Origin: Streptomyces longispororuber | GTDB taxonomy: Bacteria > Actinomycetota > Actinomycetes > Streptomycetales > Streptomycetaceae | NCBI RefSeq assembly: GCF_024448165.1 | Contig: NZ_JAMOLN010000003.1 | Span: 55,634 to 119,633 of the forward strand | Length of the DNA stretch: 64,000 nucleotides | Reading direction: 5' to 3' | Shown here: piece by piece, positions 1-8,126 of the stretch | How positions within the stretch are numbered: the first letter of the stretch is position 1 | Layout: each line of letters starts with the position of its first letter | The notes under the pieces: model-generated | What the model saw: the letters and a program-made list of their open reading frames with translations, nothing else | Database searches by the model: none | What the model was told of the DNA's origin: nothing | Translations under genes and position numbers: made by a program

Positions 1-60
1 GACCTGCGGATCGGCGAGGTCAAGGGTGCGCTGCGGGAGGCCGGGCACCCGGTCAGGTAG
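1..60 (+). CDS. C-terminal end of an unidentified protein (partial)
   Basis: An open frame enters from the left edge and ends at a TAG (58-60). The visible tail is 19 residues (D-L-R-I-G-E-V-K-G-A-L-R-E-A-G-H-P-V-R) with codon use typical of the window. Too little remains to name a family. The two small hairpins downstream could end its transcript. Confidence 0.45.
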   Translation, partial: DLRIGEVKGALREAGHPVR

Positions 61-126
61 GCGCGTCGCCGCCGTTGCGGGCCGGTGCCCGGTCGTCGCA
101 CGTGACCGGTGATTTCGCCGATGCGG

Positions 127-172
127 GTGGGGCGTGCCCCACGGGAGTGTGGCCGCTGTCCACGACAGCGGC
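127..172 (+). terminator. Two small hairpins upstream of the cutinase gene
   Basis: Two perfect inverted repeats follow each other. GTGGGGC/GCCCCAC (127-133 and 136-142) has a 2-nt centre. GCCGCTGTC/GACAGCGGC (152-160 and 164-172) has a 3-nt loop. There is no T-tract. They may end the upstream transcript, or act as operators for the cutinase gene that starts at 220. Confidence 0.35.
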
Positions 173-219
173 GGCGCTCCCGGGACGGGCGCCCGCCCCG
201 TCCGAGAGGAACCCGCATC

Positions 220-1110
220 GTGCAGAAGATGCGCACCCGAACCCGCCTGATCCGCACGGGACTTGCCGCCCTCCTCGCCGTCGGCGGTATCGTCGCCTCG
301 CAGACCCTCACCGCCCAGGCCGCCGACAACCCCTACGAACGGGGCCCGGCCCCGACGGTGTCGAGCATCGAGGCGGCGCGCGGCTCCTACGCGGTCTCGC
401 AGACCACCGTGTCCTCCCTGAGCGTCTCCGGCTTCGGCGGCGGCACGATCTACTACCCGACGTCGACCGCCGACGGCACGTTCGGCGCCGTCGCGATCTC
501 GCCCGGCTACACGGCGTACCAGTCGTCCATCGCCTGGCTCGGCCCGCGCCTGGCCTCGCAGGGCTTCGTCGTCTTCACCATCGACACCAACACCACGCTC
601 GACCAGCCCGACAGCCGCGGCCGTCAACTCCTCGCCGCACTGGACTACTTGACGCAGCAGAGCTCGGTGCGCGGCCGTATCGACACCGGACGGCTCGGTG
701 TCATGGGGCACTCCATGGGCGGCGGCGGCACCCTCGAAGCCGCCAAGAGCCGGCCGTCGCTCCAGGCCGCGATCCCGCTCACCGGCTGGAACCTGGACAA
801 GAGCTGGCCCGAGATCCAGACGCCGACGCTCGTGGTGGGCGCCGACGGCGACACCGTCGCGCCGGTGGCCACGCACTCCGAACCGTTCTACGGGAGCCTG
901 CCGAGCTCGCTCGACAAGGCGTACCTGGAGCTGCGCGGGGCCACGCACTTCACCCCGAACTCCTCCGACACCACGATCGCGAAGTACAGCATTTCGTGGC
1001 TGAAGCGCTTCATCGACGACGACACCCGGTACGAGCAGTTCCTCTGCCCGCTGCCGAGCGCGAGCCCGACCATCGCCGAGTACCGGGGCAACTGCCCGCA
1101 CACGTCCTGA
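220..1110 (+). CDS. Secreted cutinase / PET-hydrolase-type polyester hydrolase
   Basis: A secreted serine hydrolase of the bacterial cutinase/PETase family (dienelactone-hydrolase-like alpha/beta fold), 296 aa. It has an arginine-rich signal peptide with a hydrophobic stretch at residues 13-27 and a likely cleavage near A-Q-A-A (32-35). The mature start N-P-Y-E-R-G-P is a family hallmark. Catalytic residues can be read directly: Ser165 in G-H-S-M-G-G-G-G, Asp211 in G-A-D-G-D-T, and His243 in G-A-T-H-F. Tyr97 and Met166 should form the oxyanion hole. Two C-terminal Cys (C-P-L-P, N-C-P-H) match the conserved disulphide. The family cleaves ester bonds in cutin and several members cleave PET; activity on PET here is inference. 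I chose the GTG at 220 because GAGAGGA lies 9 nt upstream; an ATG at 229 is also possible. Confidence 0.93.
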   Translation: MQKMRTRTRLIRTGLAALLAVGGIVASQTLTAQAADNPYERGPAPTVSSIEAARGSYAVSQTTVSSLSVSGFGGGTIYYPTSTADGTFGAVAISPGYTAYQSSIAWLGPRLASQGFVVFTIDTNTTLDQPDSRGRQLLAALDYLTQQSSVRGRIDTGRLGVMGHSMGGGGTLEAAKSRPSLQAAIPLTGWNLDKSWPEIQTPTLVVGADGDTVAPVATHSEPFYGSLPSSLDKAYLELRGATHFTPNSSDTTIAKYSISWLKRFIDDDTRYEQFLCPLPSASPTIAEYRGNCPHTS

Positions 1111-1139
1111 CGTCCTGTGCGCCGGCACAACGTGTCGTG

Positions 1140-1170
1140 GCGCCTGTTGGGCGACTCGCCCAACAGGCGC
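1140..1170 (+). terminator. 14-bp perfect hairpin between cutinase and LuxR-type gene
   Basis: GCGCCTGTTGGGCG (1140-1153) pairs perfectly with CGCCCAACAGGCGC (1157-1170) across a 3-nt loop. It sits 30 bp after the cutinase stop, so a terminator role is likely. It also ends about 22 bp before the probable -10 box of the next gene, so it could be an operator for that gene. Confidence 0.6.
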
Positions 1171-1192
1171 TGTGCACCGGGCGGTTCGGGCC

Positions 1193-1198
1193 TAGCGT
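1193..1198 (+). promoter_or_regulatory. -10 box TAGCGT of a probable leaderless transcript
   Basis: TAGCGT ends 7 nt before the GTG at 1206 and no ribosome binding site lies between. This fits an mRNA starting at or next to the start codon. No convincing -35 box was seen. Confidence 0.4.
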
Positions 1199-1205
1199 GA
1201 CGTGA

Positions 1206-3254
1206 GTGACCGGGAGATTCGTCCTGTTGCTGGCCGCCGCCGCGTACGAGACCGACCCCGAGGGGCCGGGCGTCGACGCGGGGCTCGTGCTGCGGGCCGC
1301 GACGGCGGCGGGGCTCGGCGCGGACGCCCTGGACGCGGCCGAGCGGGCGGGGCTGCGGCGTGGTCCTGACGGGCGCCTGCGGCTGCCGGACCGCCGTGAC
1401 CTGTACGAGGCGGTGCCGCCCGCCCGCCGCAGGGCCGCGCACCGGCTGCTGGCCGCGGCCGCCGCGGGGGAGCGGCCGCGGCCGGCGACGCTGCTGCACC
1501 GGGCGCTCGCCCTGCCCTGTCCCGACGCGGCCGCCGGGGACGAACTGGCCGCCTGCGCACGGGAGCCGGGGTGTGCCTCGCACGGCGAGCGGGCCGCGGT
1601 ACTGGCCCATGCGGCGGCACTCGCCGTGGACCCGGGCGTCCGCGCCGACCGGCTCGTCGCCGCCGCGGACCAGGCCCGGCGCGCGGGCCGGCCGCGCCGG
1701 GCGCGGGAACTCCTCGACCGGGCCGCCGAGTCGGCGGCGCCCGGCCCGGTGCGGGGCCGGGCCGCACTGGTGCACGGCCTGCTCGCCCTGCGCGACGGCC
1801 CGGTCGCCGACGCCCGCGAGTCCCTCCTCCTGGCGGCCCGGCTGTGCGCGCAGGACCCCCGCGGACCCGGCCCGGCCCTCGACGCCCGCCTCGCGGCGGC
1901 GGAGGCGTCCTGGGCGCTGGGCGACGCGCCGGCGTACCTGGAGGCGGTGGGCGTACCCGGCACACCCGGCGGGCCGCACCGGGTCCCGGCCGCGTCCGAC
2001 GATCCAGGCCGCGAAGTCCATGACGTCCATGACGTCCGGGACGTCCGGGACTACCGGCTCGGCATGTCCGCCGCCCTCGGGGACCGGTTCGGGGCCGGGC
2101 GGGCGGCGCTGGCCAGGGTGGTCGAGCGGGCTGCCGGGGAAGGGCGTCCCGACGCGCTGCTGCGGGCCGGCGCCGCCGCCCTCGTCGGCGGGGACGTGGA
2201 CGCCGCCTGCCGGCTGGGCAGCCGCGCCCTGGCCGCCGCCCGCGCCCACGACGCGGGGCCCGAACCGCCCCGGGCCCTGGAACTCCTCGCCTACGCGGAA
2301 CTGCGCTCGGGCCGCCACGCCCGCGCCCGGGCCCACGCCGAGGAGGGGCTGCGCTGCGCGCACGACACAGGGCAGCGCAACGTCCTCGCCCACCTGCACG
2401 CCGTCCTCGCCCTCGTCGCCTCCCTGGACTGCGCCGCCGACACCGTCGCCCGGCACGCCCGCGCCGCCCAGGATGTCGCCGCCCGGCACGGCCTCGCCCA
2501 GGCCGCGACCCTCGCCGAGTGGGCCCTCGCCCGCGCCGACCTGGCCCGCGGCCGGGCACCGGAGGCCGCGTCCCGGCTCGGCCCGCTCGTCCGCCCCGGC
2601 CCGGGCCGCGGCCACTTCGCCGTCCGCCTGCTCGCCGTACCGGACTTCGTGGAGGCCGTCGTCCTCGCGGGCGAACCCGGCGCGGCCCGCACCGCCGTCA
2701 CCGAGTTCACGGCCTGGGCCGAGCGCGGCCACGACCCGCAGGCCCCGGCCCAACTGGCCCGCTGCCAGGCCCTGTCCGCCACCGGCGACCCGGCCGGCGC
2801 CGACGCCCGCTACGCCGAGGCCCTGGCCCGCCACGACCGGGCGGGCGGCGACTACGAGCGGGCCCGCACCGCCGCCCTGTACGGCAAGTGGCTGCGCCGC
2901 TCCCGCAGACCGGCCAGGGCCAGGGCACTGCTGCGCGACGCCCTGGTCGCCTTCGAGCGGTGCGGCGCCACGGTCTGGGCCGCGCAGACGGCGGCCGAAC
3001 TGCGGGCCACCGGCGAGGCCCCAGGGCAGGCCGAACCCCCGGGCAGACTGGCGGAGTTGACACCGCAGCAGCTGCGGATCGCCCGCTGCGTCGCCGAGGG
3101 CGACACCAATCGCGAGGTGGCCCGCCGCCTGTCGGTGAGCCCGCGCACCGTCGACCACCACCTGCGCAACGTCTTCGCCCAGCTCGGTGTCCGCTCCCGG
3201 ACCGAACTGGCCCGCCTGGTGGACCGCGCGGAGCGGGCCACGGCGCCCTCCTGA
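1206..3254 (+). CDS. LuxR-family regulator lacking the ATPase half of a LAL protein
   Basis: 682 aa. The C-terminal ~65 residues form a LuxR/FixJ helix-turn-helix (L-T-P-Q-Q-L-R-I-A-R-C-V-A-E-G ... V-S-P-R-T-V-D-H-H-L-R-N-V-F). The rest is an Ala/Arg-rich, TPR-like helical array typical of the C-terminal two thirds of LAL regulators. Full LAL proteins are about 900-1000 aa and open with a Walker A P-loop ATPase. No GKT/GKS motif is present and the protein begins directly in the helical region, so it is a natural truncation or was shortened before this window's lineage. Four 9-bp repeats (2016-2051) encode a V-H-D/V-R-D run. It stands alone between the cutinase and a PucR-type regulator, so its target is unknown. 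Confidence 0.8.
   Translation: MTGRFVLLLAAAAYETDPEGPGVDAGLVLRAATAAGLGADALDAAERAGLRRGPDGRLRLPDRRDLYEAVPPARRRAAHRLLAAAAAGERPRPATLLHRALALPCPDAAAGDELAACAREPGCASHGERAAVLAHAAALAVDPGVRADRLVAAADQARRAGRPRRARELLDRAAESAAPGPVRGRAALVHGLLALRDGPVADARESLLLAARLCAQDPRGPGPALDARLAAAEASWALGDAPAYLEAVGVPGTPGGPHRVPAASDDPGREVHDVHDVRDVRDYRLGMSAALGDRFGAGRAALARVVERAAGEGRPDALLRAGAAALVGGDVDAACRLGSRALAAARAHDAGPEPPRALELLAYAELRSGRHARARAHAEEGLRCAHDTGQRNVLAHLHAVLALVASLDCAADTVARHARAAQDVAARHGLAQAATLAEWALARADLARGRAPEAASRLGPLVRPGPGRGHFAVRLLAVPDFVEAVVLAGEPGAARTAVTEFTAWAERGHDPQAPAQLARCQALSATGDPAGADARYAEALARHDRAGGDYERARTAALYGKWLRRSRRPARARALLRDALVAFERCGATVWAAQTAAELRATGEAPGQAEPPGRLAELTPQQLRIARCVAEGDTNREVARRLSVSPRTVDHHLRNVFAQLGVRSRTELARLVDRAERATAPS
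2016..2051 (+). repeat. Four 9-bp tandem repeats inside the LuxR-type gene
   Basis: Two copies of GTCCATGAC are followed by two copies of GTCCGGGAC. They add an acidic, in-frame V-H-D-V-H-D-V-R-D-V-R-D stretch to the helical array. Length variation between strains would be expected here. Confidence 0.75.
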
Positions 3255-3386
3255 CCCCGACCGGGCGGTAACGGGCTGAGCACGGCTTCGTCCGAAGGCT
3301 GGAGACCGACCAGACGGTATGCCATTCTTCGGGCTCCGGGGCGGGTCCGTCGTGCCCCGGCGCGAGCCGACCCGTGGAGGACCGTG

Positions 3387-4619
3387 ATGCCCGCCCACCT
3401 GGCACGTCCCCGCCCCCGTCCCCGTGCCGCCGGCGCCCCCGCCGGGTCCGCGGCGGTCGCCGTGCTGCGCCGTGCCGCGTCACCGCTGCGGAGTCAACTC
3501 CCCGTGCTCGCCGACCGGTTGATGGCCGAGCTGTACGAGCAGGAGCCGGCCTACCGCGCCGCGATCGACGCCGATCCCGGCGACGTACGGGACGAGGTGC
3601 GCAGATCGCTGCGGCACAGCGTCGGCTCGCTGCTCGACCCCGGACCCGCCCGCGCCGCCGCCCGGGCCTGCTCGGCGCGGATCGGTGCCGAACGGGCGGC
3701 CCGCGGCCTGCCGCTCGACGCCGTGCTGCACGCCTTCCGGCTCGGCGGCGCCCTGGTCTGGCAGGCGCTCGTCGACGAGGTGACCCTGCGCCACCCCGAG
3801 GACGCCCACCTCCTCGTCCACCTCGCCTCCGACGTCTGGAACTTCGTCGACGAGCACTGCACCTGTGTCGCCGAGGCCTACCGGGACGCGGAGCGCGAGC
3901 TGACCTGGCGACGCGAGAACCGGCGTCGCCTGATGGCCGCCGCGCTCCTCGACGGCGCCACCCGCATCGCCGACCTGCCCGACGTCGCCGCCGCACTCGG
4001 CCTGCCCGAGCGCGGCCGGTACGCGGTGGTGCTCGTCGCGGACGGCCGGGGCACCGCGCCGCCGCGCACCCCGGCCGGGGTGCGGGCCGTGTGGCAGCCG
4101 GGGCCCGGCGCCGCGCGCGGGATCGTCCACCTCGGTGACCTCACGCCCGCCCGGCTGGCGGAGGCGCTGGGCGCGTCGGGCGGTTGTCCGGCCGGGGCGC
4201 GGATCGGCGTCAGTCCGGCCGTCGACGGGCTCGCCGCGGTCGGCGGCGCCCGGCGGCTCGCCGAGACCGCGCTGCGCATCTGCCCGGCGGCCGGCGGCAC
4301 CGTGCTCCTCGACGAGGAGCTGCCCGCGGCCCTCGTCGCGGCGGCCCCGGTGCTCGGCGGACTCCTCGCCGACCAGGTCCTCGGGCCCCTGCTCGCCCTG
4401 CCGCCCGCCGACCGGACGCTGCTGCTCGACACCCTGGACGTCTGGCTGGACTGCGACGGCTCGGCCCAGCGCGCCGCGGCCCGCCTCTACTGCCACCGCA
4501 ACACCGTCCTCAATCGCCTGCGCCGCTGCGAACAGCTCACCGGCCGCAGCCTCACCCGCCCCACCGATCTGGTGGAGCTCGCCCTCGCCCTGAGCGCGCA
4601 CCGGCTGCGACACGGCTGA
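3387..4619 (+). CDS. PucR/CdaR-type helix-turn-helix transcriptional regulator
   Basis: 410 aa. The C-terminal ~60 residues carry the PucR C-terminal HTH (D-T-L-D-V-W-L-D-C-D-G-S ... Y-C-H-R-N-T-V-L-N-R-L-R-R). The N-terminal ~170 residues are a helical domain of the kind placed before it in many actinobacterial members, and the middle resembles a GGDEF-like CdaR module. Members bind DNA and respond to nutrients, but no ligand can be read here. The ATG at 3387 is chosen because GTGGAGG (3374-3380) is well placed; the GTG at 3384 is in frame but too close. It is monocistronic and is followed by the operator-bearing gap at 4652-4691. Confidence 0.8.
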   Translation: MPAHLARPRPRPRAAGAPAGSAAVAVLRRAASPLRSQLPVLADRLMAELYEQEPAYRAAIDADPGDVRDEVRRSLRHSVGSLLDPGPARAAARACSARIGAERAARGLPLDAVLHAFRLGGALVWQALVDEVTLRHPEDAHLLVHLASDVWNFVDEHCTCVAEAYRDAERELTWRRENRRRLMAAALLDGATRIADLPDVAAALGLPERGRYAVVLVADGRGTAPPRTPAGVRAVWQPGPGAARGIVHLGDLTPARLAEALGASGGCPAGARIGVSPAVDGLAAVGGARRLAETALRICPAAGGTVLLDEELPAALVAAAPVLGGLLADQVLGPLLALPPADRTLLLDTLDVWLDCDGSAQRAAARLYCHRNTVLNRLRRCEQLTGRSLTRPTDLVELALALSAHRLRHG

Positions 4620-4651
4620 CCTGCGCCGTTCGCGGAGCCGTCGAAGACCCG

Positions 4652-4691
4652 AAAGAAAGGTTGCGCAATTTATATTGCGCAACTTTTCTTT
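4652..4691 (+). promoter_or_regulatory. 17-bp inverted-repeat operator overlapping a promoter
   Basis: AAAGAAAGGTTGCGCAA (4652-4668) and TTGCGCAACTTTTCTTT (4675-4691) are complementary at 16 of 17 positions around a TTTATA centre. The core is GTTGCGCAA-N6-TTGCGCAAC. The right arm supplies a -35 (TTGCGC, 4675-4680), followed after 17 bp by a -10 (TACGGT, 4698-4703) that sits 6 nt before the ATG at 4710. Repressor bound here would block the promoter. The adjacent winged-helix protein is the obvious binder. Confidence 0.75.
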
Positions 4692-4709
4692 TCTGTCTAC
4701 GGTCGAGAC

Positions 4710-5312
4710 ATGGCAGGCACAGAGGCAGGCAAAGAGAGAGACCGGCGCATCACCGACGTGGGCACGCTCAAGGCGCTCGCCCACCCCGTCCGCGCCCAGC
4801 TCTACCGCGAGCTGACCCTGCGCCGCGTCGCGACCGCGTCGCAGCTCGCCGACCGGGTCGACGAGGCCGTCGCCCTGGTCAGCTACCACCTGCGCAAACT
4901 CGCCGAGCACGGCCTCATCGAGGAGGCCGAGCCGCAGGGCACCGACGGCCGCGAGCGCTGGTGGCAGCCCGCGTCCGACGGCGTGCAGATCCGCGACGCG
5001 GACTTCCGCGACGCCCCCGAGAAGGCCGCCGCCCACACCGCGGCCAGCCGCCTCTTCCTGGAGCAGCGCGTCGCCATGTACCGCCGCTTCCTGGACGAGC
5101 GGATCACCTGGACCGACGCCTGGGCCACGGCCCACGAGTCCTCCGAGTCGATGCTGCGCCTGACCGCGGGCGAACTCACCGAACTGGTGGGGGAGATGCG
5201 CGAACTGCTGCGCCGCTACGACGAGCGGGGCCGGGCCGCCGAAGCCGCCGGGGACACCGACGGCCGGGAGAACGTCGCGGTGCACACGTACGCGTTCCCC
5301 TTCCACGACTGA
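4710..5312 (+). CDS. ArsR-like winged-helix regulator of the adjacent exporter
   Basis: 200 aa. The N-terminal ~90 residues are an ArsR/GntR-like winged helix (L-K-A-L-A-H-P-V-R-A-Q-L-Y-R-E-L ... S-Y-H-L-R-K-L-A-E-H-G-L-I). The rest is helical and probably handles dimerisation or ligand sensing. No metal-binding cysteine pair is visible, so it is not a classical arsenic sensor. The ATG lies 6 nt after a -10 box, implying a leaderless mRNA, and a large inverted repeat covers the -35. It is 10 bp upstream of an MFS exporter. I infer an autoregulated drug- or metabolite-responsive repressor/exporter pair. Confidence 0.82.
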   Translation: MAGTEAGKERDRRITDVGTLKALAHPVRAQLYRELTLRRVATASQLADRVDEAVALVSYHLRKLAEHGLIEEAEPQGTDGRERWWQPASDGVQIRDADFRDAPEKAAAHTAASRLFLEQRVAMYRRFLDERITWTDAWATAHESSESMLRLTAGELTELVGEMRELLRRYDERGRAAEAAGDTDGRENVAVHTYAFPFHD

Positions 5313-5322
5313 GGAGCCGACC

Positions 5323-6567
5323 ATGGCGGCAACCGTCGTACGGGGAAGGACCACCGGGCCTCCCGCCCCCGCCCACCGGGACGGCAACGTCCTGCGCTGG
5401 CTCGGCGCCTACACCTCCTCCGCGGTCGGCGACAACGTCTACTACTTCGCCCTGTCCTGGGCCGCCGTGCAGAGCGGCACCCCCGCCCAGGCCGGCGTCG
5501 TCACCGCCGTCAGCGCCGTGCCGCGCGCCGTCCTCATGCTCGGCGGCGGCGTGCTCGCCGACCGGTACGGGCCGCGCCGGGTGGTCATCGGCAGCAGCGC
5601 CGTGCGCGCCCTGCTCGTCGTCGCGGCCGCCACCCTGCTCCTCGCGACCAGCCCGGGACTGTGGGCACTCGGCGCCGTGGCCGTCGTCTTCGGCGTCGTC
5701 GACGCCGTCTTCCTGCCGGCCGCCGGAGCGCTGCCCGCCCGCATCACCGCACCCGGCCAACTCGCCCGCGTCCAGGGCCTGCGCGCCCTCGCGACCCGGC
5801 TCGCCAACGTACTGGGCGGACCGCTCGGCGGCCTCGGCATCGCGCTCGGCGGCACCGCGGGCGCCTTCGGCTGCGCGGCCCTCCTGATCGGGATCTCGCT
5901 GCCCCTGCTGCTCGCCGTCCGGGTGGGGGAGCTGCCGCCTGACCAGCGGCAGGAGCGCGGCGCCGTCGTCGCCGAACTCCGGGACGGACTGCGGCACATC
6001 GCCCGCCACCCCGTCCTGCGCCCCCTCGTGCTCTGCATCGCCCTCGGCGACCTCGGCTTCGTCGGCCCGATGAACCTCGGCCTCACCCTCCTCGCCCGGG
6101 ACCGCGGCTGGGGCTCCGCCGGGATGGGCCTGGTCCTCGCCGGATTCGGCGCCGGCGCCGGACTCGCCGCCCTGCTGCTCACCGTGCGCGGCCGGGTGCC
6201 CAGGGCGGGCCTGGTCACCGGCTGCGTGGCCGTCGCCGGGTCGGTGGCGATCGGGGCGCTCGCCCGGGTGCCGTCCATGGCGGGCGCCGCCGCGGTGGCC
6301 CTCGCGATCGGCCTGCTCGTCGGGCTCGCCGGGACGCTGAGCGGGGCCCTGCTCCAGGCGCACGCGGGCCCCGCCTACATCGGCCGGGTCACCTCCGCCG
6401 CCACCCTGGTCAGCTTCGGCGTCGCACCGCTGACCTTCCCGGTGGTCGGGTGGGCGGTGCAGCAGTGGGGGACGGGGCCGGTGTTCGCGGTGTGCGCGGC
6501 GGTCTGTGCCTCGGGCGGCGCGGTGGCCCTCGCCTCCCGCGCCCTGCGCACCGCCGAACTCCCGTAG
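5323..6567 (+). CDS. Major facilitator superfamily exporter
   Basis: 414 aa with about 12 hydrophobic segments and an MFS loop-2/3 motif (G-G-V-L-A-D-R-Y-G-P-R-R) near residue 80. It resembles the enterobactin/macrolide exporter-like branch common next to ArsR-type regulators. It starts 10 bp after the regulator stop, with GAGGAG as ribosome binding site, so the two form an operon under the 4652-4691 operator. The likely role is efflux of a small hydrophobic compound across the cytoplasmic membrane. The substrate is not predictable from sequence. Confidence 0.85.
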   Translation: MAATVVRGRTTGPPAPAHRDGNVLRWLGAYTSSAVGDNVYYFALSWAAVQSGTPAQAGVVTAVSAVPRAVLMLGGGVLADRYGPRRVVIGSSAVRALLVVAAATLLLATSPGLWALGAVAVVFGVVDAVFLPAAGALPARITAPGQLARVQGLRALATRLANVLGGPLGGLGIALGGTAGAFGCAALLIGISLPLLLAVRVGELPPDQRQERGAVVAELRDGLRHIARHPVLRPLVLCIALGDLGFVGPMNLGLTLLARDRGWGSAGMGLVLAGFGAGAGLAALLLTVRGRVPRAGLVTGCVAVAGSVAIGALARVPSMAGAAAVALAIGLLVGLAGTLSGALLQAHAGPAYIGRVTSAATLVSFGVAPLTFPVVGWAVQQWGTGPVFAVCAAVCASGGAVALASRALRTAELP

Positions 6568-6575
6568 CCGGAGAG

Positions 6576-6971
6576 CTACTTGACCGGCTGCATCAGCTGC
6601 ACGTAGTTGCCCACGGTGTCGTCGAGCACCGCCGTGATCACCGGCCCCTCCTCCTGCGGGCCCTGCGTGAACCGCACCCCCGCCGCGACCAGCCGCTCGT
6701 GCTCGGCCGCCACGTCGTCCACCGAGAAGACGACCACCGGCAGCCCCGCCTCGCGCAGGGCCGCACGGTACGGTTCCGCGATCGGGCCCTGGCCCGGCTC
6801 CAGGAGGAGCTCCACGTCCTCCTGGGCCCCGGCCGCACCCACCGTCACGAAGAGCGTGCCGTCGCCCAGGTCGATGTGCGTACGGGTCTCGAAGCCGAGC
6901 AGGTCCGTGTAGAACGCGTGGGCCCCGGCCACGTCGTCGACGTACACGCTGGTCATGGCGAGCTTGATCAT
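6576..6971 (-). CDS. VOC-family (glyoxalase/bleomycin-resistance-like) protein
   Basis: 131 aa, one vicinal-oxygen-chelate unit with paired beta-alpha-beta-beta-beta modules (M-T-S-V-Y-V-D-D-V-A-G-A-H-A-F-Y-T-D-L-L-G-F near the start, V-F-S-V-D-D-V-A-A-E-H-E-R-L mid-protein). VOC proteins bind a metal and act on or sequester small molecules; which one cannot be told. It ends 8 bp from the convergent MFS stop. No hairpin lies between them. Confidence 0.8.
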   Translation of the reverse strand: MIKLAMTSVYVDDVAGAHAFYTDLLGFETRTHIDLGDGTLFVTVGAAGAQEDVELLLEPGQGPIAEPYRAALREAGLPVVVFSVDDVAAEHERLVAAGVRFTQGPQEEGPVITAVLDDTVGNYVQLMQPVK

Positions 6972-7001
6972 GTGGGCCTTTCCGTGGTGCGTGCGCCGGG
7001 C

Positions 7002-7637
7002 CTACAGGCCCAGCGCCCGGGTCTCGCTGAGCCGCTCGATCGCGGCCTTGTCGCCTTCCATCTCCACGTTCGCCGCGTCCTGCCGGCCGAACGCGAACAT
7101 CAGCAGCTCCGCCGGCTCACCGGTGACCGTGACCACCGGGGCGCCGCGATGGGCCACCGCCGTCTGTCCGTCGGGCCGGCGGAGCACCAGGCCGACGGGC
7201 GCCTTGCGGCCCATCACCCGCGCCATCCGCTCCAGCCGCGACCACAGCACGTCGGAGAAGACCGGATCGAGCTCGCGCGGCGTCCAGTCGGGCTGCGCGC
7301 GCCGCACGTCCTCCGTGTGGACGTAGAACTCGACGGTGTTCGCCGCCTCGTCCAGCTGCTTCAGGGAGAACGGCGAGAACCGCGGCGGACCGGTACGGAT
7401 CAGCTGGATCAGCTCTTCGTAGGGCTTGTCGGCGAACTCGCCCTGCACTCGCTCCAGACGTCCGGCGAGCTGCTTGACGAGGGTGCCGCCCGCCGCGTCC
7501 GGGCGGCGCTCGCGCACCACCACGTGGGCCGCGAGGTCGCGGGTGGTCCAGCCCTCGCACAGAGTGGGGGCCTCAGGGCCCGTCGCCTCCAGGAGGTCGG
7601 CGAGGAGAAGTCGTTCACGCTTGGCATGGGTCGACAT
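7002..7637 (-). CDS. TIGR03085-type putative metal-binding (DinB/mycothiol-isomerase-like) protein
   Basis: 211 aa. It starts [21 protein letters not shown] and contains [22 protein letters not shown], the signature region of the maleylpyruvate-isomerase/DinB fold, with a histidine that may bind metal. The biochemical role of this actinobacterial family is unknown. I chose the ATG at 7637: a TAGGCT box lies 7 nt before it on the minus strand, which fits a leaderless start, and longer versions would run into the divergent hisI promoter. Confidence 0.75.
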   Translation of the reverse strand: MSTHAKRERLLLADLLEATGPEAPTLCEGWTTRDLAAHVVVRERRPDAAGGTLVKQLAGRLERVQGEFADKPYEELIQLIRTGPPRFSPFSLKQLDEAANTVEFYVHTEDVRRAQPDWTPRELDPVFSDVLWSRLERMARVMGRKAPVGLVLRRPDGQTAVAHRGAPVVTVTGEPAELLMFAFGRQDAANVEMEGDKAAIERLSETRALGL

Positions 7638-7644
7638 GGCCGCC

Positions 7645-7650
7645 AGCCTA
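7645..7650 (-). promoter_or_regulatory. -10 box TAGGCT for a leaderless minus-strand gene
   Basis: On the minus strand TAGGCT ends 7 nt before the ATG at 7637. The same hexamer at the same distance precedes trpE. Confidence 0.4.
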
Positions 7651-7707
7651 CGACCGCCCTCCCCGTCCGGACAGTGGACACCGGCCGAAGCGGCCCGACC
7701 GGCGCGG

Positions 7708-7713
7708 CACAAT
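7708..7713 (+). promoter_or_regulatory. -10 box CACAAT before hisI
   Basis: CACAAT ends 7 nt before the ATG at 7721 with no ribosome binding site between. The same hexamer precedes the second TetR gene at 54121. Confidence 0.35.
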
Positions 7714-7720
7714 GGCACCC

Positions 7721-8107
7721 ATGACCAGCGCGCCCCCGCCCTCCTCCGCCGACAGCAGCCTCGACCCGGCCGTCGCCGCCCGCCTCAAGCGCGGCGCCGA
7801 CGGTCTGATCCCCGCCGTCGCCCAGCAGTACGACACCGGCGAGGTGCTCATGCTCGGCTGGATGGACGACGAGGCGCTGCACCGCACCCTCACCACGGGC
7901 CGCTGCACCTACTGGTCGCGCAGCCGCCAGGAGTACTGGGTCAAGGGCGACACCTCCGGCCACTTCCAGTACGTGAAGTCGGTCGCCCTCGACTGCGACG
8001 CGGACACGCTGCTCGTGAAGGTCGACCAGATCGGTCCCGCCTGCCACACCGGCACCCGGACCTGCTTCGACGCCGACCAGCTGCCCGTCACCGGCCCCGC
8101 CGCCTGA
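7721..8107 (+). CDS. hisI: Phosphoribosyl-AMP cyclohydrolase
   Basis: 128 aa, a stand-alone HisI domain; the HisE pyrophosphohydrolase is not fused. It opens the purine ring of phosphoribosyl-AMP in the third step of histidine synthesis. The metal-binding signature L-D-C-D-A-D-T and the catalytic cysteine region [10 protein letters not shown] are intact. I chose the ATG at 7721 over the one at 7712 because the latter overlaps the -10 box. The gene sits just before trpE, 19 bp away, in a his-trp border. Confidence 0.93.
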   Translation: MTSAPPPSSADSSLDPAVAARLKRGADGLIPAVAQQYDTGEVLMLGWMDDEALHRTLTTGRCTYWSRSRQEYWVKGDTSGHFQYVKSVALDCDADTLLVKVDQIGPACHTGTRTCFDADQLPVTGPAA

Positions 8108-8112
8108 ACCCC

Positions 8113-8118
8113 TAGGCT
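8113..8118 (+). promoter_or_regulatory. -10 box TAGGCT before trpE
   Basis: TAGGCT ends 8 nt before the trpE ATG. A leaderless start leaves no room for a classical Trp leader peptide and attenuator. Confidence 0.4.
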
Positions 8119-8126
8119 TCCTCCCC

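Noticed and set aside
3480..5387. A 635-codon minus-strand frame opposite the PucR-type and winged-helix genes
   Set aside because: It crosses the promoter/operator region and two convincing plus-strand regulators, and its product has no domain.
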